NCBI GenBank assembly: GCA_022496805.1
Contig: CM040102.1
Location: forward strand, 2,867,501-2,931,500
Direction of reading: 5' to 3'
Source of the DNA: Pohlia nutans
Lineage: Eukaryota; Streptophyta; Bryopsida; Bryales; Mniaceae
DNA: 64,000 nucleotides
In this document: positions 21,206-33,174 of the stretch, in pieces
Position numbering within the stretch: position 1 is the stretch's first letter
Layout of the letters: each line of letters opens with the position of its first letter
Position numbers and translations under genes: made by a program
The notes under the pieces: generated by a model
What the model was told of the DNA's origin: nothing
Database searches by the model: none
What the model saw: only the letters and a program-made list of their open reading frames with translations

Positions 21206-21787
21206 TTAACCACTAAACGTCCAACCGTTCAGAATGTGGACAATGGACAAAACCAAACACAAATTTCTCATCCCTTATTGACTTTTTGCAATGTGGATAT
21301 TTTACTATATATTCTGTCGGAAGTTAACTTCATGCATGTATGATCTGATTAGAAAGGGGATGAATTGTGAAATTTCTATGCCTCATTTCATGTTGTAGTG
21401 ATTCACCCAAAATTTCAAAGATTTCAGTGTAAAAGTTCTCTTAAAAGGTCAATTCATAAAATTTAGCAGCCAAAAAATCTCCAAAAAATCACTACACTTA
21501 GAATATTTCATTTCAACCAATCAAAACAAATTTCATGTACAAATTATTAATAGCTTATTTGTAATCAAATTACAAAAAAAATTGAATTTCAAGTTTTAAA
21601 TTTTATTTAAAAAAAAACTATTGGTGATAGCAATCGCAGATCTAACGGTGTGAATAGAATCTAAAATTGGTAATGTACAACTTTTATTCATACATCAAGT
21701 TTAGAATATCCCTTTGCGTTGTTTTTTTATGATGCATCTTTACAAAATTGCCAAATATGGATAGGAGTGAGGACGTTTAGAGGTTAA
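21206..21787 (+). mobile_element. TTAA-flanked element, about 580 bp
   Basis: TTAACCACTAAACGTCC at the left and GGACGTTTAGAGGTTAA at the right. It is shared by all three units (28255-28832, 36603-37182), so it was present before duplication. AT-rich, non-coding. Confidence 0.65.
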
Positions 21788-21929
21788 ACTGACCATGATT
21801 GTTATGTACATTTTCTTTGGCTTAAATGTGGCTATTGGATTTATTTCACATTCTAGTAAGGTGAGGGATTTTTGTGCAGGACTCTAATGGAGTTCTTAGG
21901 TGTACTACCGTGCTGTAATCCACTTCACA

Positions 21930-22428
21930 TTAGTCCTAAACCGTCCCGGCATCCATGTCCTCATCAATGCTTGGATGGAAGTCATCTAAATTTTTGGAGA
22001 TTCTTCATCAAGTTGTTGTCTTATTTAATGGTTGGATTTAGTCATACTTGATTACATATTTTTTTAAATTACAAATGTAGAAGTATGTCAAATCGTTGAC
22101 CGAGCTAAAATTAGAAACACAAAAATTTCAAAGAATCACCACGTTTAAGAAAATCTCATTTCAAATGCATTCCAACAAATTTTACTCAAAAAAATGTTAA
22201 AATTTTGTTTGTAATCAAATTTATAAGGAATTTTTAATTTTAACTTTCAAATTTTGTGATTAAATATTGATGATAGTATTAGTGAATCGAACGTACAGAT
22301 GGAATCTAAAATTCAAAATCTAGAAATTTCATTTGTATATCAATTCCAAAGTATTCTTCTAAATAGTAGTTTATAACGATTTTTCTCAAATTGTCAATTC
22401 CAGGACCCCTGGTACGTTTAGAGGTTAA
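21930..22428 (+). mobile_element. TTAA-ended element at the unit boundary
   Basis: TTAGTCCTAAACCGTCCCGG to GTACGTTTAGAGGTTAA. Equivalents: 29556-30052 in unit 2 and, with a different interior, 37551-38419 in unit 3. Confidence 0.5.
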
Positions 22429-22453
22429 GTTCTAAATAAAGTTTAAAAATATA

Positions 22454-22721
22454 TACTGTAACACCATAGCAGGTTCGCCACCTAGCTAACAAATATTTAT
22501 TTTTTTGAAAAAAAAAAGGTTCGCCTCTCAAAAACTGAATTTCTCAATTTTCTTCCTTTAGCAAAAAATCAGTAAAAATGACCTTAAATAGCTTAGAAAT
22601 AAAAAAATATTGCAAAAACTAATTTATTTTATTTTTGTTTTTCTGTTTTCAGAATTCTCTAATTTTTACGTTTTTTATTTTTAGAATTATTTTAGGACGA
22701 ACCTGCTATGGTACTATGGTA
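22454..22721 (-). mobile_element. MITE with ACCATAGCAGGTTCG inverted ends
   Basis: Reverse-oriented relative of 14840-15111. It is absent from units 1 and 3 at this point (between AAAATATATA and CATTGACCCC), so it inserted after duplication. Confidence 0.75.
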
Positions 22722-22827
22722 GCATTGACCCCAACGGAACCCAAGAATCCCTGAACCCCAGGACCCCTGAACTCCAGAACCCCAGGATCCCAGAACTCCA
22801 GAACCCCAGGACTCAAGAACTCCATAA

Positions 22828-23092
22828 GAGCATCCCCACTCCTACCCGCCAGAGATGACTCGCTCAAATTATTCATTACCATTTAGAGGGCCCTTGCACT
22901 CACACTCCCTCACCCTAGGAGGCCCTCACACATCAAAAGTGCACATTAAATATTCAATGAACCAATCACAAGTAGAATGTGGGGATTTAGTCAACTGAAT
23001 AGTGATTTGGAGGGTCATTTCTTGACACGCTAGGAGGGAGGGCCCTGAGCCATTTTGGGAGGGCCCTGTGAGGGCTTGCGGTGGAGCTGTTC
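22828..23092 (+). mobile_element. PIF/Harbinger-like MITE, first of an inverted pair, TSD TAA
   Basis: Starts GAGCATCCCCACTCCTACC; flanked by TAA on both sides (22825-22827, 23093-23095). Confidence 0.8.
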
Positions 23093-23162
23093 TAACAGGT
23101 GCAGGGGGCACGGAAGGTGCAAGTCAACACCAGGCTTCCACCCCCACAGGGTTCTGGGGTTA
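23093..23162 (-). promoter_or_regulatory. Inverted upstream segment of copy 2
   Basis: These 70 bases are the reverse complement of the segment found uninverted in unit 3 (about 30745-30813) and unit 1 (about 15235-15310): CCAGAACCCTGTGGGG, GTGTTGACTTG, CCTTCCGTG. It is bounded by the two inverted MITEs. Confidence 0.85.
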
Positions 23163-23464
23163 GAGCAGCTTCACCGCAGGCCCTCCCAGGGCCCTGGCAG
23201 TCAAGAAGTAAATGAAAAGTGCTCATGGCCCTCCCAAAATGGCTCAGGGCCCTCCCTCTTAGCGTGTCAAGGAATGACCCTCCAAATCACTATTCAGTTG
23301 ACTAAATCCCCACATTCTACTTGTGATTGGTTCATTGAATATTTAATGTGCACTTTTGATGTGTAAGGGCCTCCTAGGGTGGGGGAGTGTGAGTGCAAGG
23401 GCCCTCCAAATGGTAATGAATAATTTGAGCGAGTCATCTCTGGCGTGTAGGAGTGGGGATGCTT
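23163..23464 (-). mobile_element. PIF/Harbinger-like MITE, second of an inverted pair, TSD TTA
   Basis: Begins GAGCAGCTTCACCGC and ends GTGTAGGAGTGGGGATGCTT; flanked by TTA at 23160-23162 and 23465-23467. Confidence 0.8.
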
Positions 23465-23871
23465 TTATGCCAAGTGCACAGATGCTCAACCTTATAAGTT
23501 AGCGATGGAGGAAGCATATATTCGAAGCGGCCATTTCATTGCGGCAGTGGAGAGTCAGGCTGCTCGTGTAGTTCATTGCGATCGCATGTCTGTCTCACTT
23601 TGTCTCGTCTTTGCTTACCGTGTGTCTGGATTCGTGGCTTCTTGCACAAGAGGCTAGGGTTTGAGGCAAATCAATGCGATCTCGTCACAACTAGTAGTAC
23701 CGTCATCGTTGTCTGTAGATATTTCTTGTAGACCCCGCCTAAATTACAAGTGCGCTTGTGGTCACGGTGTTAGTTGTAGGAGGCAGCCCTAGCTTTGCCA
23801 TTTCTGGAGGAAGAAATTATTGAGATGTAAGTTAAAGGAGGACGAATCATAGTTGGACCATTTTGACAACC

Positions 23872-25848
23872 ATGGACAAATTATTCGATTTATCCGGGCT
23901 CTCGGGTCAGTTCAAGTCGCAAATTATGCAAGCACTGGAGAAAACCTTCTCGTTCCCGGAACCTTTACGAGTGCTTTTATCTGAGCTTTTCCCGGAACCT
24001 TTACGAGTGCTTTTACGAGTGCTTTTATCTGAGCTTCAGGATTGTCGGGTGAACAAGAACTTGACGAAATGTGGCTTAAGCTTGGACGGTTTTCGTCTGA
24101 TTGGGAAGAGCCCGCGATAGTGTCAACGAAGGAGCAGACTGAGCGACTTTTGAAGGCAGTGATAGAAGAGATAGAGTCAAAAATAAAAACGGAAGAGGAA
24201 CTCTTGTCCAATTTTTCTGTAAGTCTGCATGCTTTTCTCATCCCAGTCCTCCCGGAATCAAGAACTCTGAAACGGTTTCCAATCCCCTGTCATAGTATAG
24301 CTCGTAGATTTGGGATGGCCGACCTCATAGCTTTAGACAGATCGATTACACGGATCGAGAAGGATGACACGTTCACTGCATCTGTCTTCCAGTACGATTG
24401 TGCTCATGCCAATGCTTTTTGACATGTTGGATTGCAATATAAGTGTCTCATACCAGAAAGACAAAAGATGGCACCTAGAGCGATACATCGAAAGCATCAG
24501 CAAAGAAAGCATCAGTGAAGGTGTGTCGTCTTCTGAACTTGAAGACGCCTTCACCGTTGTCGTTGCGGCAGTGCTCCACCTGTTGTCTTTTGTATTCCAG
24601 TACCTCATCCGGTATGTGGACAGAGGTGGCTCCAAAACCTACTCCTCTGGATCCTTCGACTTTAGAGCCACCTTTGTCTCCCTTGTGCTCTTCCAAGGCG
24701 CCTACGTCTGGATCAAATTCAGACAAGCAGCTCGCTCTGCCTGCCGCAAGCGCAAAGCTTTCGATACGCTAGCTGAGGGAAGTATTTATCCGAGAGCCTA
24801 CAAGGATACAATATCCCAAACCATCACACACTACAGGTATGAGCCTAGGTTCACTCCACCGAGAGAGGAAGCCGACGAGGAAACTAGTCGTCTTCCTCTC
24901 GGCGGGTACGCCACTCATGGTGAGGCTAACTTCGTGCTTCAAGTAGCTCGGTTCTACTACATGCCTTATGGCAAAGATGGAGGTTGTGTGGAGCTTGAGA
25001 ATGGTCTGTTCAAGTTTATCATTCCACCTATGAGTGAGCAAGGGTTGGTAGGCGAGGGTAAGAGGACATGGGTTGCAAACAAAGCGAAGGAATTGGGGAC
25101 ACAAATGTATGCAGACTTCCAAAAGGAGATGGAGAAAGCGAAGCAATTGGGCATGGCTTCTGATGCAGGATCAAGTGATCCTTCTGTGTCTGCATTACCC
25201 GTCACATGTTCGTCTCCTACCACAATTGCAAGGGAGCCTGTAATTGAGACCGAAGCTCCATCGTGCCCGAGTTCGTTGTCATTGCCTCTATGCAATGGCA
25301 CAGTTGGTGTTACTTTCGACACTCTTTCAGATTTTGACTATGTGATTGATGAGCTTTTCGGTCCGGGATTGCCAAATCTTCCACCTCTACAATCAAGTCT
25401 TCTCCCATACGAAATGAACTCCCAAGGATTTTCTCAAATCCTTGGAGATTCGAGTACCCCACAAGGTGAAGGTGTCACACGGGGTATTGAGCATGGTGAA
25501 GAGACTCAATTGAGCCCTAGCCTCAATTTTCAGCAAGGGAGCGATGCAGTCACAGAGAACATCGATGCCCCTATATTCAGTCTCTTCAGTCAGAAAAGTA
25601 ACTCAGTCCTTTTAAAGATGGTGGATTCTCAGAAGGAAGAAATCATGAATCTTCATTCACAGTTTGTTGTCTTTGATCATCGACTGAAACTATTGGAGAT
25701 AGAAAAGTTGGAGCTCCAACAAGAGGTTCAATGTTTACGATACGAGAAGCAAAAAGTTCCTTCTCGAAAAATTATATGGTCTGTGAATGGCATTTTTAAT
25801 ATGATATTGTATGTCATTTGCATTGGTGGAAACTCCGCGCGATCTTAG
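23872..25848 (+). pseudogene. Tandem family copy 2, frameshifted and 3'-deleted
   Basis: The ATG at 23872 has the same context as the other copies. A local tandem duplication (TTCCCGGAACCTTTACGAG, 23952-24036) lengthens the N-terminus. A frameshift near 24036-24050 sends the frame into TAG at 24118-24120, leaving 82 codons. A second frameshift near 24400 restores the original frame, so both membrane segments and most of the downstream sequence (from MLFDMLDCNISVSYQK) still read cleanly. At the 3' end, homology stops at 25750. Then come 15 bases (AAAAAGTTCCTTCTC) that are the reverse complement of the missing coding sequence, then DNA that lies about 730 bp further on in unit 1. The coiled-coil tail is gone. 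A residual transcript is possible; a full protein is not. Confidence 0.8.
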
Positions 25849-26149
25849 GATCAGTTTTGTTTGTCAGGTCAAGACACTGTCTGTCCATCATTGAATGATG
25901 TGCTGCCAAGATTATAGTAGTGGCAACAGATTGTCCCTGCTATCAATTTTGAAGCTCCTCAAATTACAGTGGATGCAAAGTGAAGTCTAATCAGGAACTC
26001 AAATATGACCTTGTAGGAAAATGACTATGAAAGTCTTTGATCAAATTAGCAATTATAATTCGACTGGACCATTCATGAGAGTCACATATTGAAGGTCGTA
26101 ACAATTCACATGCACAACTGGTTTGAGTTTCTTCTTTGAGAAACTAAGA

Positions 26150-26378
26150 TAACCCTTAAAGGTCCAGAGAGCCCTTTCCAACCAGTATAATACACCAATA
26201 TTCCACTATATTTGGCATAGTTACACACCTCTTATGGGTTTATCATCAAAAGTAAAGTTAAAATTCATGGCAACATGATTTTAATGAGCTATTGGGGTTA
26301 CAATTTGGAACTTTCTATTGACAACAAATGTCAAATATACATCAACGTATAAACTATCTCCATCAACCCTTTAAGGGT
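26150..26378. mobile_element. MITE, TAACCCTTAAAGG family (unit 2 copy)
   Basis: Near-identical to 18664-18897, with the same neighbours. Confidence 0.65.
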
Positions 26379-27761
26379 TAAAGTTTGCTGTACGTGAGGG
26401 GTCGAAGCCCATTCACACGTAGTATTTGCTCATGCCAACAAAGCGAGAAAGTAGTCTAACATGGCCTCAAGGAAGCCAACTGGGTTTCTATTTTGGTCCG
26501 ACCCAATTCACTTCCCTAGGGTTGTGTCAAATTTTGTTGTCTCTGCCCCACTAGAGTAGAGACTACGGAAACATTTCGTTTTATGAGGACTTATGAGGAG
26601 TTTCTCGCGCGAATAGCTAAAGTAAGCTCTAAAAGTAAATTTGGGGCAAATACTAAGACAGAGACTCCGCGACTAGCCACTTGTTTTTAGTGCATTAAAG
26701 TATAATTTCAACCCATTAGAATATGAATTTTAGGGAATGGCCTTGACTTCATCATGTAAAGGCCTTGGGGTTTGATTTCGTGGATTAAACCAATCACATA
26801 TAAGGATTTATACATGTTGAAGCTCCATATTGGCCTTGACTCCTCATGTAAAGGAGACCTAAGATTTTTTAAGCCTTTTGTTGAAAGTCGGTCATTGTTT
26901 CTTGTCCAAGCTAGCACTTCAGCTTGTTGCACATAAGGTTTTATAGTTCTTGCAAAGGTTCATCCTTTTGCTCTCACTGCATGAAAAAATAAGAAAATTT
27001 AAAACATGTGATTATTGAGGTAGGATTGTTGTAGACTTCCAACTCTCCACCATCATTCTTTAACTAAAGAATTACGTGGCATATCCAATACCGTAAGCTA
27101 ATAGTGGTTTCAGCACTCTTGAGAATTGACGTCAACTTTTTGGCCTGCCACGTCAACTCTTTCAGATGTCACAACCAATATGAAAGTCACACCCACCAGA
27201 TTTATGAGATTTTGAATTAGTTTGTGCTAAAACTACTATCCACCTATAGTATTTTAGAATCCGTTACAACAATTCTTGTGAAACAATTCTTATTCCTAGG
27301 TAAAACTTACAAGGGCTATTTAAATAACCTTTTACAAACCTACTTTTTAATTATATAAAAAAATTATACGCCTATTATATAAATTACCACAAATGTAATA
27401 ATACATTTCACTCGCACACTCCTTTTCCATCACCTTGAGTTCTCTGCTGCCGCTGCTATTGCGATGACCAAAAGCACAAACTTCTTGCCTTGATTGTTTT
27501 TTCACTGCACCATTATTAATTGATATTATGTCACTCGCTCATTCGCAAAACAAACAGACACTTTATTCACACCGGTCCTGGAAAGGACCGGAGTTTCTAT
27601 CTATTCTGTCACTTCCTCGCTGACCCAACATCGTCGCCGCAGTCCATTATTGTGCCTTCATTCACTCTTGGTACATGCAATGTTTTCTCAGATTTGGCTT
27701 CCATTGCTTTCCTTTCTCTTTTCGGATGTCTCTTGCAGTTTAATTGTTGGTATGTACACTG

Positions 27762-28129
27762 GAGTTATCCATAAAGTCCATCAAATTTTGAAGAAGACAC
27801 CATGAATTTTTCTTTATTATACTCTTATTTTTTCACTCCAAATAGTTAGAAGGTGTGAAAGATCTTGGTGGTTTATCATTATTAGGTGTGTAAGAGGTGT
27901 GTAAGAGCTTGGTGGTCTTCAAAAGTTTTTTTATTCCTTTTTTGGTGCTAAAAAACTTTTGAAAACTTTTGAAGATCACCAAGCTCTTACACACCTCTTA
28001 CACACCTAATAATGATAGACCACCAAAATCTTCAACACCTTTTAACTATTTAGAGTGAACAAATTAGAGTATAGTAAAGTAAAATTCTTTGTAGATTCAT
28101 CAAACTCAAGGTGACTTTACGGATAACTC
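27762..28129. mobile_element. Foldback MITE (unit 2 copy)
   Basis: Orthologous to 20703-21080, with the same ends and flanks. Confidence 0.75.
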
Positions 28130-28254
28130 AACTACCCTTGCTTTTCCAGTTGTCTTAGGTTGGGAGCCAACTAGAGCGTGGTTTGATCGAGTCCAGCACG
28201 TACATTAGGGTTTTGCTTTTTATTTAGAGTGGCTTTTCGTTCCCTCTTAATAGT

Positions 28255-28832
28255 TTAACCACTAAACGTCCAACCGTTCAGAATGTGGACAATGGACAAA
28301 ACCAAACACAAATTTCTCATCCCTTATTGACTTTTTGCAATGTGGATATTTTACTATATATTTTGTCGGAAGTTAACTTCATGCATGTATGATCTGATTA
28401 GAAAGGGGATGATTTGTGAAATTTCTATGTCTCATTTCATGTTGTAATGATTCACCCAAAATTTCGAAGATTTCATTGTAAAAGTTCTTTTAAAAGGTCA
28501 ACTCATAAAATTTAGCAACCAAAAAATCTCCAAAAAATCACTACAGTTAGACTATTACATTTCAACCAATCAAAAAAAATTCATGTACAAATTATTAATA
28601 GCTAATTTGTAATCAAATTACAAAAAAAATTGAATTTCAAGTTTTAAATTTTATTAAAAAAAACTATTGGTGATAGCAATCGCAGATTTAACAGTGTGAA
28701 TAGAATCTAAAATTGGTAATGTACAACTTTTATTCATACATCAAGTTTAGAATATCCCTTTGCGTTGTTTTTTATGATGCATCTTTACAAAATTGCCAAA
28801 TATGGATAGGAGTGAGGACGTTTAGGGGTTAA
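28255..28832 (+). mobile_element. TTAA-flanked element (unit 2 copy)
   Basis: Counterpart of 21206-21787; ends GAGGACGTTTAGGGGTTAA. Confidence 0.65.
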
Positions 28833-28866
28833 ACTGACCATGATTGTTATGTACATTTTCTTTGGC

Positions 28867-29448
28867 TTAACCCTTAACTGCCTAAGCGACCATATATGGT
28901 CGATCAAAAATTTCAGAGTTTAAAAAAGGTTCAGCCCACTTTAAACGTCCATAACTTTCGCAAAAATTATAATTTTTGAGCGTTTTTTTTTTTTTTAACT
29001 TGTAGATATTGAAACTGAGCAACTTTTCCAAAAAGAAATTTTGAATTTTTTTTAACCAATTTTCCTCTAAAGCCCTCGAAGTGATAGCATCTCAAATTGT
29101 CACAATTTTGAAAATCTGCCCGGAATGGAATCTTTGAGTTTTTTACCAAATGAGATTAGTTCTAACATGAAGAAGGTAACCACCATATAAAACCAATGTT
29201 TTTGACCTATCATACTTGATTCCAAGTCAAAATGACTAAACATGTAGTTTTTATGAATTTTCAAAGAAAATTCTTATAAATTGATTATTAAATAATTCAT
29301 AGCATTTTTCCAAAATTTAACCATATGGATGTTGTCTTATTGTTGTGTTCTACACATGTTAAGAAATTGAAGCTCATAGAAGTTTAGTAAGATGAACATT
29401 ATGACACATTTAGCATTTCCAGAAAACCCTCGGGAACTTAGGGGTTAA
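28867..29448 (+). mobile_element. TTAA-targeting element with visible empty site
   Basis: Reads GGC-TTAA-CCCTTAACTGCC ... AACTTAGGGG-TTAA-ATGTGG. Units 1 (about 21820) and 3 (about 37213) have GGCTTAAATGTGG with a single TTAA. The insertion therefore duplicated TTAA. 582 bp including both TTAAs; AT-rich, no ORF of note. Confidence 0.85.
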
Positions 29449-30048
29449 ATGTGGCTATTGGATTTATTTCACATTCTAGTAAGGTGAGGGATTTTTGTGC
29501 AGGACTCTAATGGAGTTCTTAGGTGTACTACCGTGCTGTAATCCACTTCACATTAGTCCTAAACCGTCCCGGCATCCATGTTCTCATCAATGCTTGGATG
29601 GAAGTCATCTAAATTTTTGGAGGTTCTTCATCAAATTGTTGTCTTATTTAATGGTTGGATTTAGTCATACTTGATTACATATTTTTCTAAAATTACAAAT
29701 GTAGAAGTACGTCAAATCGTTGACCAAGCCAAAATTAGAACACAAAAATTTCAAAGAATCACCACGTTTAAGAAAATCTCATTTCAAACTCATTCCAAAA
29801 AAATTTACTCATAAAATGTTAAAATTTTGTTTGTAATCAAATTAAGAAGGAAATTTTAATTTTAACTTTCAAATTTTATGATTAAATATTGGTGATAGTA
29901 TTAGTGAATCAAACCGTACGGATGGAATCTAAAATTCAAATTTAAAACTTTCAGTTGTATATCAATTCCAAAACACTCTTCAAAATAGTAGTTTATAATG
30001 ATTTTTCTCAAATTGTCAATTACAAGGACACCCTGGAACGTTTAGGGG

Positions 30049-30624
30049 TTAACCCCTAACTGCCCAACCATGCATATTTTGCATGATGTACAGATTTCAT
30101 CCGTAGTTTCTCATCCGTCATGCACTTTTGTAGTGTGGTTTTTTTACTGAATTTTTTATGGAAAGTGAGCTTCATGTATGTGTGATCCGATTGAAAAGAA
30201 AACAATTTCTGAAAAAGTTATGCCTCATTTTGTGTTGCAGTGTTTCACCTAAAATATTGAAGATTTTAATCTAAAAGTGTTCTTGAAAAAATAAACTCAT
30301 AAAATCAAGCATCCAAAAAATCTCCAAAAATCACTACACCTAGAGTACTAAATTATAACCCATCACAACAAATTTCATCGATAGACTGTCAATATCTTAT
30401 TCGTAATCAAATTTCAAAATAATTTTTTATTTAATGTTTCAAAATTTGTAGAAAAAAATTAATGATAGCAATCATAGATCTAACCGTATGGATATAATCT
30501 AAAATTCAAAATGTATAGCTTTTATTCATAGATCAAGTTCCAAATATTCATGTTAGTTGCATTTTATAATGCATCTTTGCAAAACTGCCCAAACTGGACA
30601 TAGGTGAGGACGTTTAGGGGTTAA
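30049..30624 (+). mobile_element. TTAA-targeting element at the unit 2/unit 3 junction
   Basis: TTAA-CCCCTAACTGCCCAACC ... GGACGTTTAGGGG-TTAA-GTTCTAAATAAA. The unit 1/unit 2 junction has the unfilled site (GAGGTTAAGTTCTAAAT). Its left TTAA is shared with the end of the preceding element. Relatives: 35627-36210 and a fragment at 54585-54786. Confidence 0.85.
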
Positions 30625-31194
30625 GTTCTAAATAAAATTTAAAAACATATAACATTGACCCCAAGCCCCTGCCACTACCCAAGAATCCCAGAACCCCAGA
30701 ATTCGAGGACCCCAGAACTCCAGAACCCCAGGACTCAAGAACTCCATAACCCCAGAACCCTGTGGGGGGTGTTGACTTGCTCCTTCCGTGTCCCCCGCAC
30801 CTTTTATGCCAAGTGCACAGATGCTCAACCTTATAGCGATGGAGGGAGCATTCGAAGCGGCCATTTCATTGCGGCAGTGGTGAGTCAGGGTGCTCGTGTA
30901 GTTCATTGCGATCGCATGTCTGTCTCATTTTGTTGCTTACCGTGTGTCTGGATTCGTGGCTTGTTGCACATGAGGCTAGGGTTCGAGGCAAATCAATGCG
31001 ATCTCGTCACAACTAGTAATACCGTCATCGTTGTCTGTAAATTTTTCTTTTAGACCCTGCCTAAATTACAAGTGCGCTTGTGGTCACGGTGTTAGTTGTA
31101 GGAGGCCAGCCCTCGCTTTGCCATTTCTGGAGGAAGAAATTATTGAGATATAAGTTAAAGGAGGACGAATCGTAGTTGGACCATTTTGACAACC

Positions 31195-33174
31195 ATGGAC
31201 GAATTATTTGATTTTTCCGGGTTCTCATGTCAGTTCAAGTTGCAAATTATGCGGGCACTAGAGAAGATGTCATCGTTCCCGGAATCTTCACAATTGCTTT
31301 TATCTTGTCTTCGGGCTCGTCGGGTGGAGCTAGAACTCGACGATAAACTTGGACGGTTTTCGTCTGATTGGGAAGAGCCCGCGATAGTATCAACGAGGGA
31401 GCAGACTGAGCGGCTTTTGACGGCAGTGACACAGGAGATAGAGTCAAAAATAATAACGCAAAAGAAATTCTTGTCCATTTCTTTAACAAGTCTGGATGCT
31501 TTTCACATCCCATTCCTCCCGGAATCAAGATTTCTGAAACGGTCTCCAATCCGCTGTCACAGGATAGCTCGTAGATTTGGGATGGCTGACCTCATAGCTT
31601 TAGACAGATCGATTAAGCGGATCGAGGAGGATGACACGTTCAGTGCATCTATGACGCTTTGGTTCATGCCAAAGCTTTTTAACAGGTTGGATTGCAATAA
31701 AAGTGTCTCATACCAGAAAGACAAAAGATGGTACCTACAGCGATACATCGAAAGCATCAGCGAAGGTGTGTCGTCTTCTGAACTTGAAGACGCATTCACC
31801 GTCGTCGTTGCGGCAGTGCTCCACCTGTTGTCTTTTGTATTCCAGTACCTCATCGGGTATGTGGACAGGGGTGGCTCCAAAACCTACTCCTCTGGATCCT
31901 TCGACTTCAGAGCCACCTTTGTCTCTCTTGTGCTCTTCCAAGGCGCCTACGTCTGGATCAAATTCAGACAAGCAGCTCGCTCTGCCTGCCGCAAGCGCAA
32001 AGCTTTCGATACGCTATCTGAGGGAAGTATTTATCGTAGAGCCTACAAGGATCATACAATATCTGACACCATCAGACACTACAGGTATGAGCCTAGATTC
32101 ACTCCACCGAGAGTGGAAGCCGACGAGGAAACTAGTCGTCTCCCTCTCGGCGGGTACGCCACTCATGGTGAGGCCAACTTTGTGCTTCAAGTAGGTCGGT
32201 TGTACTACATGCCTTATGGCAAGGATGGAGGTTGTGTGGAGCTTGAGAATGGTCTGTTCAAGTTTATCATTCCACCTATGAGTGAGCAAGGGTTGGTAGG
32301 CGAGGGTAAGAGGACATGGGTCGCAAACAAAGCGAAGGAATTGGGGACACAAATGTATGCAGACTTCCAAAAGGAGATGGAGAAGGCGAAGCAATTGGGC
32401 ATGGCTTCTGATGCAGGATCAAGTGATCCTTCTGTGTCTGCAGTACCCGTCACATGTTCATCTCCTACCACAATTGCAAGGGAGCCTGTAATTGTGACCG
32501 AAGCTCCATCGTGCCCGAATTCATCGTCATTACCTCCATGCGATGGCACAGTTGTTGGTTCTTTCGACACTCGTTCAGATTCTGACTATGTGATTGATGA
32601 GCTTTCCGGTCCGGGATTGCCAGATCTTCCACCTCTACAATCAAGCCTTGTTCCATATGAAATGCACTCCCAAGGATTTGCTCAAATCCTTGGAGATTCG
32701 AGTACCCCACAAGGTGAAGGTGTCACACGGGGTATTGAGCATGGTGAAGAGACTCAATTGAGCCCTAGCCTCAATTTTCAGCAAGGGAGCGATGCAGTCA
32801 CAGAGAACATCGATGCCCCTATATTCAGTCTCTTTCATCAGAAAAGCGACTCAGTCCTTCTAAAGATGGCGGATTCTCAGAAGGAACAAATCATGAATCT
32901 TCATTCACGGATTGTTGTCTTTGATCATCTACTGAAACTATTGGAGATAGAAAAGTTGGAGCTCCAACAAGAGGTTCGACGTTTACGATACGAGAAGCAA
33001 CAAGAGAAGGAACTATTTGAGCAGGAGAAGGAGTGTTTGCATCAGGAGAATGAGCGTATGAAAAAGAAGTTGGAACAAGTGGAGAATGAGCGTTTGCAGG
33101 AGAATGAGCATTTGAAAAGCACGTTGGAACAAGTGGCAAAAAGTTTAAGTTACAGAGGCATTGAGAAATCCTAG
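31195..33174 (+). CDS. Membrane-anchored coiled-coil protein, tandem family copy 3 (659 aa, complete)
   Basis: The best-preserved family member. The ATG at 31195 is in strong context (ACAACCATGGAC); it is a single exon ending TAG. It has the same layout as copy 1: SSDWEEPAIVSTREQTERLL, two hydrophobic segments (VVVAAVLHLLSFVFQYLIGY and ATFVSLVLFQGAYVWI, about 198-255) separated by a Ser/Gly-rich loop, a basic juxtamembrane stretch, a conserved block around PLGGYATHGEANFVLQV, a low-complexity Ser/Pro-rich linker, and a long coiled coil. The coil extends further than in copy 1, with near-repeats NERMKKKLEQVENERL and NEHLKSTLEQVAK, and ends RGIEKS. I know no family match. Likely location is a cellular membrane, with the basic flank and coil probably on the cytosolic side. 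Function cannot be stated from the sequence. Confidence 0.8.
   Translation: MDELFDFSGFSCQFKLQIMRALEKMSSFPESSQLLLSCLRARRVELELDDKLGRFSSDWEEPAIVSTREQTERLLTAVTQEIESKIITQKKFLSISLTSLDAFHIPFLPESRFLKRSPIRCHRIARRFGMADLIALDRSIKRIEEDDTFSASMTLWFMPKLFNRLDCNKSVSYQKDKRWYLQRYIESISEGVSSSELEDAFTVVVAAVLHLLSFVFQYLIGYVDRGGSKTYSSGSFDFRATFVSLVLFQGAYVWIKFRQAARSACRKRKAFDTLSEGSIYRRAYKDHTISDTIRHYRYEPRFTPPRVEADEETSRLPLGGYATHGEANFVLQVGRLYYMPYGKDGGCVELENGLFKFIIPPMSEQGLVGEGKRTWVANKAKELGTQMYADFQKEMEKAKQLGMASDAGSSDPSVSAVPVTCSSPTTIAREPVIVTEAPSCPNSSSLPPCDGTVVGSFDTRSDSDYVIDELSGPGLPDLPPLQSSLVPYEMHSQGFAQILGDSSTPQGEGVTRGIEHGEETQLSPSLNFQQGSDAVTENIDAPIFSLFHQKSDSVLLKMADSQKEQIMNLHSRIVVFDHLLKLLEIEKLELQQEVRRLRYEKQQEKELFEQEKECLHQENERMKKKLEQVENERLQENEHLKSTLEQVAKSLSYRGIEKS

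Larger units (their letters stand above)
15142..22428 (+). repeat. Tandem segmental duplication, unit 1
   Basis: It starts at GTTCTAAATAAAATTTTAAA and runs to the TTAA at 22425-22428, where unit 2 begins with the same GTTCTAAATAAA phrase. It contains gene copy 1 at 15703-17637, then about 4.8 kb of MITE-rich DNA shared with units 2 and 3. Near the start is a (CCCAGAA)n-like stretch (15205-15262) also found in the other units. Confidence 0.85.
22429..30052 (+). repeat. Tandem segmental duplication, unit 2
   Basis: Same order as unit 1. It differs by the MITE 22454-22721, the inverted MITE pair 22828-23464, a pseudogenised coding region with a 3' deletion, absence of the hAT-like MITE, and the extra TTAA element 28867-29448. 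Its 3' 4 kb are nearly identical to unit 1. Confidence 0.85.
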
